Shown here one piece after another: positions 43,492 to 51,513 of a DNA stretch of 64,000 bases (within the stretch, counting starts at the first letter, position 1; each line of letters starts with the position of its first letter). The position numbers and the translations under genes are program-made. This DNA is from Candidatus Woesearchaeota archaeon (GTDB lineage Archaea > Nanobdellota > Nanobdellia > Woesearchaeales > JAFGLG01): NCBI GenBank assembly GCA_016928155.1, contig JAFGLG010000002.1, forward strand, positions 16,412 to 80,411, read 5' to 3'. A model generated the notes under the pieces. The model did no database searches, was not told where the DNA came from, and saw nothing but the letters and a program-made list of their open reading frames with translations.

Positions 43492-44013
43492 TTATTGGAG
43501 CTCCCTTATCATCGAACTGAGCTCCTCATTCCTCCTGTCGAATTCAACTGCATGATCATAAGATGGACCGTAGACAGACCTGCCTTCCTTGCTGAGGTCA
43601 CACCTTATCTTCTTGGGACAGTCCCCGAGCATGCAGTGCTTTGCACTCAATATCGGGAAAGCCCTGCAGGCAAGAGGGCGCTTGTCATAACAAGTGCAAA
43701 GAAGATTCTTCTCATCGAAAAAAGGGCAGACCTTATGGTCCATGAAATAATTGATGATAAAAATCTTATCGCCCCTCCTGAATGCCTTGAGCGGGCGTAT
43801 CCTCAGATCAATATCCCTGTCTTCAGCCCCTTTCTCAAGAACAATCTTCTCATCCCTCGTCATCGGAAAAGTCATTGACCTCGGATCAGCAAGATAGAAC
43901 AGGCCCTGCTTCTTTGCCTGGCTGACGAGAAATCCCACATCCTCATCCCTGAGATCAACGTTGTTGCGGATATGGCAGCACTGCCCGCAATCACTGCAGT
44001 CAAATTTCTCCAT
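43492..44013 (-). CDS. YkgJ-family cysteine cluster protein
   Basis: This 173-aa protein has the cluster CSDCGQCC (5-12), CPFF...CTCYDKRPLACRAFP and a last CMLGDCPKKIRC. These Cys sets bind zinc or an Fe-S cluster in the YkgJ/UPF0153 family. The biochemical role is unknown. Another, shorter YkgJ protein is encoded divergently next door. Confidence 0.85.
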   Translation of the reverse strand: MEKFDCSDCGQCCHIRNNVDLRDEDVGFLVSQAKKQGLFYLADPRSMTFPMTRDEKIVLEKGAEDRDIDLRIRPLKAFRRGDKIFIINYFMDHKVCPFFDEKNLLCTCYDKRPLACRAFPILSAKHCMLGDCPKKIRCDLSKEGRSVYGPSYDHAVEFDRRNEELSSMIRELQ

Positions 44014-44083
44014 GCAAAAAGCGGAAAAGAACAGGTATATAAATTTTCACAAAAATTATAAACCTGCCTGAGATGACAGGATC

Positions 44084-44413
44084 ATGCTCACAAAAAAAGG
44101 ATTCTTCTGCATAAGGTGCGGAAAGTGCTGCAGGTATTCAGTCACAATAAGCATACTTGAAAGATGGAGGATCCAGAAAAGATTTCCGGGCTTAAGGTTC
44201 TGGTCACCTGAAAGGCACTGGTGGCAGAGCAGCATCAGGATGAAAGACGGGAGATGCGTGTTCCTTGAAGAGAAAAACGGGCTCTATTCCTGCAGGATAT
44301 TCGATATCAGGCCGAAGATATGCAGACAGTACCCATTTTTTAAAGTCAGCGAAGTCAAGTCATGCTTCCCTGAGGATTTGGGCACTACAGCCCTTAAAAA
44401 CCCTAAATTCTGA
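44084..44413 (+). CDS. YkgJ-family cysteine cluster protein, short form
   Basis: This 109-aa protein has FCIRCGKCCRY (8-18) and, near the end, CVF...YSCRIFDIRPKICRQYPFFKV, the two halves of the YkgJ cluster with a truncated linker. It may bind a metal cluster. It is divergent from the longer family member upstream, suggesting an old local duplication. Confidence 0.8.
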   Translation: MLTKKGFFCIRCGKCCRYSVTISILERWRIQKRFPGLRFWSPERHWWQSSIRMKDGRCVFLEEKNGLYSCRIFDIRPKICRQYPFFKVSEVKSCFPEDLGTTALKNPKF

Positions 44414-44497
44414 GTTTATCAGCAGGCATAATATTTATATATGACAGCCGATTTTTCCAGCATACTTTTATAAATGGGGGTATCCGGAGGAATAATG

Positions 44498-44923
44498 ATG
44501 GCAGATTATAAACTAGTCATAAGCGATCCAAAGACAGGCAAAAGCTACCAGAAGGAAGCCAAAGAACCAGATTCCAAATCATTATCTGGCCTGCAGATCG
44601 GGGACAAAGTTAAAGGAGAAACAATAGACATGGCAGGATATGAGTTCGAGATCACAGGCGGAAGCGACTTCGCCGGATTCCCGATGAGAAAAGATGTGAA
44701 AGGCATCCTACGAAAGAAGATCCTCGCAGTGAAAGGGACAGGGCTGGCACAGAAAGACAAAGGGATAAGGGTAAAAAAACTTGTGGCAGGGAACACAATA
44801 AGCGAAAAGACAGCACAGATAAACCTAAAGGTCATAAAGTACGGAAAAGAGCCTCTTGAGCCGAAAGAGGAAAAAGCAGAAGAGAAGAAAGAGCCTGCAG
44901 AAAAAGCAGAGGAGACGAAGTAA
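44498..44923 (+). CDS. rps6e: 30S ribosomal protein eS6
   Basis: From the second ATG of ATGATG (SD CCGGAGG, 7 bases upstream) the protein is 141 aa: MADYKLVISDPKTGKSYQ, GDKVKGETIDMAGYEFEITGGSDFAGFPMRKDV and RKKILAVKGTG are diagnostic of eS6. The C-terminus is a Lys/Glu-rich tail. It shares one base with the start of the aIF2-gamma gene, the conserved archaeal pair. Confidence 0.95.
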   Translation: MADYKLVISDPKTGKSYQKEAKEPDSKSLSGLQIGDKVKGETIDMAGYEFEITGGSDFAGFPMRKDVKGILRKKILAVKGTGLAQKDKGIRVKKLVAGNTISEKTAQINLKVIKYGKEPLEPKEEKAEEKKEPAEKAEETK

Positions 44924-46149
44924 TGGCAAAGAAACCTGCCCTACAGCCGGAAATAAACATCGGTTTAGTGGGACATGTCGACCATGGCAAGACAACACTG
45001 ACCGAAAGGCTGAGCGGCAAGTGGACAGACACTCATTCTGAAGAGATAAGGCGCGGGATCACGATCAGGCTTGGATATGCTGACGCAAGCTTCTACCAGT
45101 GCGAGAAATGCAAGAGATTCCTCACTGCACAGAAATGCGACTGCGGCGGAAAGGCAAAACTCCTGAGGAAAGTCAGCTTTGTCGACGCACCAGGACACGA
45201 GAGCCTCATGGCCACAATGCTCTCAGGAGCCACTGTGATGGACGGAGCCCTGTTGCTGATCGCGGCAAACGAGGAATGCCCCCAGCCGCAGACAAGAGAG
45301 CACCTCATGGCGCTGCAGATAATGGGGATAAAGAACATCGTGGTGGTGCAGAACAAGATAGACATCATCCCGAAAGAGAAGACAATGAAGAACCACGGAC
45401 AGATAAAGGAGTTCCTGAAAGACACTGACTTCAGGGATGCTCCGATAATACCCTTATCCGCGAAATTCAATGTCAACATAGACGTCCTCATCGAGACGAT
45501 CGAAAGCGTGATCAAGACACCTAAGAGGGACCAGAAGAAGGACCTCATCATGTTTGTCACGAGAAGCTTTGACATAAACAAGCCAGGCACTGATATCGAC
45601 GAACTGAAAGGAGGAGTGCTCGGCGGAGCCCTCAGGCAAGGCATCCTGAAAACCGGGGAAGAGATAGAGATCAGGCCCGGACAGAGGATACAGGAAGCAA
45701 ACAAGTCTGTATTCCGGCCCATCAAGACCAAGGTAGTCGGGCTTATGTCAGGATCAGATCCCATGGAAAAGGTGGGGCCCGGGGGATCCATAGGAGCATC
45801 TACGACACTCGACCCCTCGATAGTGAAATCTGACTCGCTCGCAGGATCTGTCGTCGGACACCCCGGAAAGCTTCCTCCGGTATGGGAAGACCTCGAGCTT
45901 GAAGTGCACCTCCTCGATAGGCATGTCGGAACAAAAGAGGACCTTGAGATAGAGCCCATAAAGATGCAAGAAGTCCTAATGCTCAATGTGAATTCAGCCG
46001 CAACAGTTGGGATTGTCAATCAGCTCGGCAAGAACAGGTTCAAATGCAAGCTCAAGCTTCCGGTCTGCACTGAAAAAGGGAGCCGGGTCACGATATCCAG
46101 AAGGATAGGGACAAGGTTCAGGCTGATCGGCTATGGTGTGATCATCTGA
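44923..46149 (+). CDS. eif2g: Translation initiation factor aIF2, gamma subunit
   Basis: This 408-aa GTPase has GHVDHGKTTL (16-25), a zinc knuckle CEKC...CDCGG, DAPGHESL and NKID, and EF-Tu-like domains 2 and 3. It carries initiator Met-tRNA to the 30S subunit. It is directly coupled to eS6 (one-base overlap). Confidence 0.97.
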   Translation: MAKKPALQPEINIGLVGHVDHGKTTLTERLSGKWTDTHSEEIRRGITIRLGYADASFYQCEKCKRFLTAQKCDCGGKAKLLRKVSFVDAPGHESLMATMLSGATVMDGALLLIAANEECPQPQTREHLMALQIMGIKNIVVVQNKIDIIPKEKTMKNHGQIKEFLKDTDFRDAPIIPLSAKFNVNIDVLIETIESVIKTPKRDQKKDLIMFVTRSFDINKPGTDIDELKGGVLGGALRQGILKTGEEIEIRPGQRIQEANKSVFRPIKTKVVGLMSGSDPMEKVGPGGSIGASTTLDPSIVKSDSLAGSVVGHPGKLPPVWEDLELEVHLLDRHVGTKEDLEIEPIKMQEVLMLNVNSAATVGIVNQLGKNRFKCKLKLPVCTEKGSRVTISRRIGTRFRLIGYGVII

Positions 46150-46157
46150 CCAAAACA

Positions 46158-47066
46158 CTATTCTCTCCTGACAAATTCAATATTCTCGATCGCTTGCCTC
46201 AGATCAACTGCACGATTGCAGTTCTGGGATATGACTGTGTTATAGAATTTTGTCACTTCTTTGCTGACTATCACAACACCCGTCGTCACACCAAGGTGCC
46301 TCAGAGAGATGTTGACCCGCTTGTCATTAACATCTATCTGCATGGGGATATAATCATCAAGAACAAATCCCTTCAGTTTATATCTCTCAAAATTCTTCAA
46401 CAGAGAGGATTTCCAATGCTCAAAGAATTTTGGACCCAGCTTCATAATGATATCAAGGTGAAAATCCAGTGCGGATCTCTCAAGGACCGCCTCAATTGAC
46501 TTACCTCTCTTCAATGCATCATTGTAGGTCTTATGAACAAGAAAAGTCATCTGTGGATCAAAATGGGTTATCGTCGGCCTTGATGCGACAATCGCTCTCC
46601 TGAGCTTCACAAATCTCTTGAAATCCATCGGATAGAAAGCATAGGGGAAAGACTGGTGGAGCGACATATACCTGAAACTATTTGATTCCACAATCATCTG
46701 CAGATGCATCTGGGTGAACTGCTTGCTGTTGTTTACAATATCTATATGCTCAGCTCCAGGACCTCGCATCTGATCAATAATGTCCGCTTGTGCAATCACC
46801 ATCCGGTCGATATTGTGCTTCATGAAGTTGATAATGCGTTTGTTAAGATTGCCGACTGAATACAAAAAAGGCCTTTTAGGAGATTTCTCTATCAGACCAC
46901 TGGTGATGAGGCCGTTCAGATAATCATATATCCTACCCTTTGGGATGCCAGTCTTGGCACAAACATCTTTGGCATCTAAGCCCTTGTCCCTTAGCACTTC
47001 GATAATGACAACCTGGCTGTCACTAAGGGCAAAGTTCTCCTGCAACTTTTCAAGAAGCTTATCCAT
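46158..47066 (-). CDS. TrmB-like transcriptional regulator
   Basis: This 302-aa protein starts MDKLLEKLQENFALSDSQVVIIEVLRDKG and has a winged-helix domain in the first ~75 residues (DAKDVCAKTGIPKGRIYDYLNGLITSGLIEKSP), the TrmB pattern, followed by a ligand-binding half that is not clearly assigned. ATG at 47081 is a possible earlier start. It is divergent from the unknown 294-aa gene; a perfect palindrome in the shared spacer (47115-47128) is its likely operator. Confidence 0.78.
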   Translation of the reverse strand: MDKLLEKLQENFALSDSQVVIIEVLRDKGLDAKDVCAKTGIPKGRIYDYLNGLITSGLIEKSPKRPFLYSVGNLNKRIINFMKHNIDRMVIAQADIIDQMRGPGAEHIDIVNNSKQFTQMHLQMIVESNSFRYMSLHQSFPYAFYPMDFKRFVKLRRAIVASRPTITHFDPQMTFLVHKTYNDALKRGKSIEAVLERSALDFHLDIIMKLGPKFFEHWKSSLLKNFERYKLKGFVLDDYIPMQIDVNDKRVNISLRHLGVTTGVVIVSKEVTKFYNTVISQNCNRAVDLRQAIENIEFVRRE

Positions 47067-47114
47067 CATAAGATATAACAAATACTTATTTATAAATATT
47101 GTCAGAAAAACACG

Positions 47115-47128
47115 AAAAAACGTTTTTT
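47115..47128. promoter_or_regulatory. Palindrome between TrmB-like and 294-aa genes
   Basis: AAAAAACGTTTTTT is a perfect 14-bp palindrome. It lies just upstream of the TATA box TGTTTAAATAATC (47138-47150) of the plus-strand gene and near the TATA of the minus-strand regulator. It is a candidate TrmB-like operator. Confidence 0.45.
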
Positions 47129-47189
47129 AGTAGGAAATGTTTAAATAATCAACCCACTTACCTTTACGCATCAAGCGGGGTGACAATGA

Positions 47190-48074
47190 GTGGTATGCAA
47201 CATAACTGAGATAGTACTCAATCAGGCTAATAGAACTGACCATATCAAGAGAATGCTCACTCTAGATGGATTAACTGATGAAAGGATCAGGGAGCATATC
47301 ACCAAATACCGTTCTATGGTCCAAGAAAGGATACCTGATATTTCTGAAGAAGACCTGGAAACAGCAAACCTATACATAATTGATGGCCACAATCCCGGCT
47401 TTGACCCATGTGAGGTACAGGCCACAATAGACAAATACAAAGGCATAACCTCATTCCTTGATGATATTCTCCAACATCTGGGGGATACTGGCTTTCTAGA
47501 GGCTGAAGATGCCTGTTATTCTGGATTGGCATTAACTGGAGTTGCAAAGGATAAGATGCCAAATCTTCTAGCTGACCATGAGAGGATAAAGGCTGCAGTT
47601 GTATCAGCTGGACTGAGAAGATATGATCCCGCTGAAGCTCCGTTTAATCCGCAGCACAAACTGGTAGGCCTTCCGCAGGAGGTTTTTGATATTGACAATC
47701 TGATGGTCGCTGCGTCAAGATTCTTCACATTCACAAATCTGGCTGCGTCAAGCGGGGGAGGCATGGAAGAGAGGACCGCTATCGCATACAACAAAATGCC
47801 TATCATAATCATGAAGAAGGGTGAATATACGAGCAGAATGACTACTGGAGCCAGACGAGTGCTCCTATTCGAGTATTCTGACATAAAAGCACAGTTCAAT
47901 GAGCTTGTAGATTTCATCAGCGAAGCAAGATCATACAGCCCTGGAATCGGGACCTGTTCGGAGCATGGAAACACCTTGGTAGGATTCCGCGAAGGTGATC
48001 ATCTTTGCTTACCTGCACATATGGAGAGGAAATTCCCATCTGTGAAGTATGATTTTTCACAATACCAGAAATGA
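47190..48074 (+). CDS. Unknown protein, possibly nucleoside-deoxyribosyltransferase-like fold (294 aa)
   Basis: It starts with GTG behind GGGGTGACA. No family is firmly recognised. The C-terminal half reads SRFFTFTNLAASSGGGMEERTAIAYNKMPIIIMKKG...RRVLLFEYSDI, a Rossmann-like layout in which a Gly-rich turn and Glu precede a beta strand, as in nucleoside 2-deoxyribosyltransferase or TIR-like folds; this is only a resemblance. It is divergent from a TrmB-like regulator and upstream of the radical SAM cluster, from which it is separated by a T-tract and a new TATA box. Confidence 0.55.
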   Translation: MVCNITEIVLNQANRTDHIKRMLTLDGLTDERIREHITKYRSMVQERIPDISEEDLETANLYIIDGHNPGFDPCEVQATIDKYKGITSFLDDILQHLGDTGFLEAEDACYSGLALTGVAKDKMPNLLADHERIKAAVVSAGLRRYDPAEAPFNPQHKLVGLPQEVFDIDNLMVAASRFFTFTNLAASSGGGMEERTAIAYNKMPIIIMKKGEYTSRMTTGARRVLLFEYSDIKAQFNELVDFISEARSYSPGIGTCSEHGNTLVGFREGDHLCLPAHMERKFPSVKYDFSQYQK

Positions 48075-48131
48075 ATAGCAGAGTTTGAATGCTTTTTTCT
48101 TAGATTTTCCTATATGGCATTCAGCTTCAGC

Positions 48132-48140
48132 TATAAAATT
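48132..48140 (+). promoter_or_regulatory. TATA box of the radical SAM cluster
   Basis: TATAAAATT lies about 36 bases before the ATG of the 33-aa peptide ORF and after a T-rich stretch (48092-48110) likely to end the upstream transcript. It would start the cluster transcript near 48160. Confidence 0.5.
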
Positions 48141-48171
48141 TTTCCGAAACATTCAGAAAAATTCCAAGAGA

Positions 48172-48273
48172 ATGAAAAAACAAAAGGGGGACGGAAAGCT
48201 TAATCCATATTGGGCAATGTACGACAAAGAGAAAATTATGGAACAGATGAACCAAACCCACGAGGAAAAATGA
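48172..48273 (+). CDS. Small peptide ORF, candidate precursor peptide (33 aa)
   Basis: The peptide begins MKKQKGDGKLNPYWAMYDK and ends MNQTHEEK. It is the first ORF after the cluster TATA box, and its stop overlaps the ATG of the Lrp/AsnC gene (ATGA), so it is co-translated with the modifying-enzyme genes. It is basic at the N-terminus, with an aromatic patch in the middle. A longer frame starts at 48085, but that part lies upstream of the promoter. It could be a substrate of the radical SAM and E1-like enzymes, or only a leader ORF. Confidence 0.45.
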   Translation: MKKQKGDGKLNPYWAMYDKEKIMEQMNQTHEEK

Positions 48274-48716
48274 TCAATGAAACTGACATAGCAATCATAC
48301 AGATGCTACGACAGAACTCAAGAGAATCCCTGGCAAAGATGGGAAAAAAGATAGGAATACCCATGTCAACAACATATGATAAGCTCAAGAAACTCGAAGA
48401 GAACGCGATCCTGAGGCATTCCACAATCGTGGACTTCCGGCAATTAGGGTTCTCCCACAGGATACATCTCAGCCTGAAGTTTGAAAACAATACCAAACAC
48501 AGCTTCAGGCTATTTGCCTGCTCAAATCCAAATGTGAACAACATACTGGAATGCGTAGGCGAATATGATTTCATAATGGACTGTCTATTCAGGGACCTGA
48601 AAGAGATGCACGCCTTCATAGAAGACATCAAATCAGGCTTCAATCCCACAAACATGAAAAGACTGGACATCGTGGGGGACATAAAACAAGAGGGGCTGAA
48701 GTTTTGGAATGATTGA
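48270..48716 (+). CDS. Lrp/AsnC-family regulator
   Basis: This 148-aa protein starts MINETDIAIIQMLRQNSRESLAKMGKKIGIPMSTTYDKLKKLEE, the AsnC HTH, with a RAM-like effector domain after residue 65 (FRLFACSNPNVNNILECVGEYDFIMDC). Members sense amino acids or related ligands. It probably controls the cluster in which it lies, coupled to the 33-aa ORF before and the radical SAM gene after. Confidence 0.88.
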   Translation: MINETDIAIIQMLRQNSRESLAKMGKKIGIPMSTTYDKLKKLEENAILRHSTIVDFRQLGFSHRIHLSLKFENNTKHSFRLFACSNPNVNNILECVGEYDFIMDCLFRDLKEMHAFIEDIKSGFNPTNMKRLDIVGDIKQEGLKFWND

Positions 48717-48745
48717 GCGACCTTGATGGTCAACAGGAAAGAAAA

Positions 48746-49915
48746 ATGCAAAAGAAGAATATCGCAAGGGCTGAGAATTTTGGTTACACCTTGCTAGATA
48801 GAAGAAGCCTGATGCACAGATTTATCCACAAGGAAGAACCAGACCCGAATGGATATGAGGTATGGTCAGCGGATCTCTCCAATGCACCCAAGGATCTCCT
48901 ATTCTCTCCAGTAAGGATGTATTTTGAAGTCACAAATATTTGCAACCTCAGATGCAAGACATGCTTCAACAATTCTGGACAGAAAAGACCTGATGAGATG
49001 AACACTGAGCAGGTCTTGAGAACCCTTGATGGATTCAGGCGCAACAATGTGATGGACATAAGATTCACAGGTGGTGAAGTAACCTGCAGGCCGGATTGGT
49101 TCGAGATACTTAGGCATGCAAAGGACCTTGGATTCGCTGTATCAATAAACACCAATGGGGTCTACAGAAATGATGAAACACCCGAGAATCTGGCATCCTT
49201 GGAACTGGAGCAGATCACATTAAGCGTCGACGGAGACCGACAAAGCCATGATATGATAAGAGGAGATGGGAATTATGAACGGACAGTATCATCCATGCAG
49301 AGACTCCATGATCTGGGCGCCCATCTCAGAATAAACACAATCCTGACAAGATCATCTGCAGAAAGTATACCACATATATTGGATCTGGCCTCGAGATATG
49401 CAGAAGAGATCAACTTTTTCTATATGCGATTGATGGGAAGAGCGCTCAATCTATCCGACCAGATAGTGCCTTATGAGGACCTATGCAGAATCGATGAAAA
49501 AATTGATGGATTAAGATCAAGATATCCAGGGCTTAATATACTGCATGGATCAAAAGTCATGGCAAGGACATCTGTGAATGCAGACCTATCAAAGAAATTC
49601 GGACTTACAATTGGAGGACCGGAGGGTTTTACACGATTCAACATATTGCCGGATGGATCCCTGTGGCCAGGAGGATACACACCACATATCAGACCAGAAT
49701 TCATGCTTGGCAATATAATATCAGAAGGGTACGATCTCCTTAATATATGGAGACACTCTGAGAAACTGGCATCATATAGGAAAATTAGCCTGGAACTGCA
49801 GAAAACCTGTTCAGAATGTGATCAGAGAGCAACAAGATGCAACGGAGCAAGCATGGAGATGACATTCTTCAAGGAAAAAAACCCTCATATCGGGAATCCA
49901 TACTGTGCAAAATGA
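48746..49915 (+). CDS. Radical SAM/SPASM protein A
   Basis: This 389-aa protein binds the radical SAM 4Fe-4S cluster at Cys66, Cys70 and Cys73 (CNLRCKTC). It has the GGE-type SAM motif FTGGEVTCRPDW and a SPASM-like C-terminus CSECDQRATRC...NPYC for auxiliary Fe-S. SPASM enzymes usually modify peptides. ATG 48746 was chosen because it aligns with the start of the downstream paralogue; a TTG at 48713 overlaps the Lrp stop. It overlaps protein B by 4 bases. Confidence 0.92.
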   Translation: MQKKNIARAENFGYTLLDRRSLMHRFIHKEEPDPNGYEVWSADLSNAPKDLLFSPVRMYFEVTNICNLRCKTCFNNSGQKRPDEMNTEQVLRTLDGFRRNNVMDIRFTGGEVTCRPDWFEILRHAKDLGFAVSINTNGVYRNDETPENLASLELEQITLSVDGDRQSHDMIRGDGNYERTVSSMQRLHDLGAHLRINTILTRSSAESIPHILDLASRYAEEINFFYMRLMGRALNLSDQIVPYEDLCRIDEKIDGLRSRYPGLNILHGSKVMARTSVNADLSKKFGLTIGGPEGFTRFNILPDGSLWPGGYTPHIRPEFMLGNIISEGYDLLNIWRHSEKLASYRKISLELQKTCSECDQRATRCNGASMEMTFFKEKNPHIGNPYCAK

Positions 49916-51093
49916 GATACATCTCAAGACATGAAAGATTTGGAAGGACAGTATTCAATCCTGCAGACTTCACCCATGCTTATACCAGCGAAGAGCAGCA
50001 TAGTGATCTCAAAGTCAAACATCAGGTCGAAGAGAAAAACAATCCTGTAACCGGCACTGAAGGAATACTTGAAGCCCCCATAAGAGTCTATTATGATATC
50101 ACAATGGCATGCAACCTAAGATGCAAAACATGCCTAAACAGCTCAGGAGAACCAGATAAAGATGAGCTTGACACTGAACAAAGCCTGAGAACAATAGATG
50201 GCCTAACTTCAGCAGGAGTATTTGAAGTCAGGTTGAGCGGCGGAGAGCCAACTTTCAGAGATGACTGGGGCCTTATTCTGAATCATGCAAAGGAAAGAGG
50301 GCTTATAATATCATTGAATACAAATGGCGTCTTCTCAGACAGAACACTGAAAAAACTGATAGAATTAAAACCAGATGAAACAACAGTCAGCCTTGATGGA
50401 GCAAGAGATCTTCATGATAGGATCCGTGGACCTGGAAAATATGATAGGTCCTGCGCTGCAATACAAGCCATGAACGAAGCAGGACTCAGGGTCACAATAA
50501 ACTCAGTGATGACTGCCAGCACTTCAATGGCAGATATTGAGGAACTCACTGCAGTAGCCGATAGGTACTGTCAGGATATCAGTTTCTTTCATGCCAGACC
50601 ATTAGGTAGAGCACAGAACATCCCTGAGGAGATATTGCAATACAAGAATCTTGATGACAAGATGGCATGGGCTGAATCGATAAGATCAAAGTATCCGCAT
50701 CTCATAATACGTACCAGAAGCTCAAGCATAAAGAAGAGCGGGATATCCCCATCTATAGGATTAGGATTGGTAAGAGGAGGGAGTGATGGCTTCACACGAC
50801 TGAACATAATGTCCAATGGGGACATCTATGCAGGCGGATGTGTAAGATATGTCAACGAAAATGTCAGGGAAGAACAGAAACTCGGGAACATAGTGGATGA
50901 ATCATTCTGCATCAAGAGAGTATGGCATCATAGTGCTAGGCTCTGGGCCATAAGAGAAACGAGCAGAAGACTGCAAGAGCAATGTGATCAGTGCCCTGAA
51001 TATCAAGGAAAATGCCACGGCTTCACGCCAGAGATGTACCAGTATGGCCTGGCCAATTCTGGTGATCCTTTCTGCATAATGAGGACAAAATGA
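49912..51093 (+). CDS. Radical SAM/SPASM protein B
   Basis: This 393-aa protein is a clear paralogue of A: CNLRCKTC at Cys67/71/74, LSGGEPTFRDDW, TVSLDGARDLHDRIRG, and a C-terminal CDQCPEYQGKC...DPFC. The pair shares the same NxSG, TEQxLRTIDG spacing after the cluster, so it arose by duplication. The two may act in sequence or as a heterodimer on one substrate. The start lies in the stop of A (ATGA), and the stop overlaps the editing-domain gene. Confidence 0.92.
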   Translation: MRYISRHERFGRTVFNPADFTHAYTSEEQHSDLKVKHQVEEKNNPVTGTEGILEAPIRVYYDITMACNLRCKTCLNSSGEPDKDELDTEQSLRTIDGLTSAGVFEVRLSGGEPTFRDDWGLILNHAKERGLIISLNTNGVFSDRTLKKLIELKPDETTVSLDGARDLHDRIRGPGKYDRSCAAIQAMNEAGLRVTINSVMTASTSMADIEELTAVADRYCQDISFFHARPLGRAQNIPEEILQYKNLDDKMAWAESIRSKYPHLIIRTRSSSIKKSGISPSIGLGLVRGGSDGFTRLNIMSNGDIYAGGCVRYVNENVREEQKLGNIVDESFCIKRVWHHSARLWAIRETSRRLQEQCDQCPEYQGKCHGFTPEMYQYGLANSGDPFCIMRTK

Positions 51094-51503
51094 GATCCGT
51101 GCTTTTCCACTGCAGGAGATATGCAACAAGAATTACACGACTCGCGAATAGACCATCCGACATCAATCCTGAAACAGTCAGAGAACATAAACAACAGATA
51201 GACAATTGCATCGTGGCCATGATCTCTATAGAGATGAGAGACAAAAATGAATACGTTGAGAAGATGGCAACAGAAATCTCCCATATGGCAAAAGAAACCA
51301 AGAATAATAGGGTAGTCATACTCCCTTTTGCACACTTATCCAATCGGTTAGCTGAACCAAAAAAAGGACTTGATTACCTTAAGAAGCTAGAAGAATCACT
51401 TTCAAAAGATCACGATGTCTCAAGAGCTCATTTCGGCTCCCATAAAGAACTGATGCTGGACCTCTATGGCCACCCTGGAAATGCAAGGTACAGGGAGTTC
51501 TGA
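51090..51503 (+). CDS. Stand-alone archaeal ThrRS-type editing domain
   Basis: This 137-aa protein resembles the N-terminal editing domain of archaeal ThrRS, a D-aminoacyl-tRNA deacylase (DTD)-like fold: AMISIEMRDKNEYVEKMATEI, then VILPFAHLSNRLAEPKKGLDYLKKLEESL (the PFAHLS..LA.P signature), then AHFGSHKELMLDLYGHP. The family removes Ser from tRNA-Thr or D-amino acids from tRNA. It has no synthetase attached here. Coupled to both radical SAM genes, it may clear tRNAs charged with a product of the pathway. Confidence 0.8.
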   Translation: MRSVLFHCRRYATRITRLANRPSDINPETVREHKQQIDNCIVAMISIEMRDKNEYVEKMATEISHMAKETKNNRVVILPFAHLSNRLAEPKKGLDYLKKLEESLSKDHDVSRAHFGSHKELMLDLYGHPGNARYREF

Positions 51504-51513
51504 CAAGGTGAAA

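Noticed and set aside
45093..46019. 308-aa minus-strand ORF opposite aIF2-gamma
   Set aside because: Long antisense frame produced by codon bias in a highly conserved gene; no domain or start signal.
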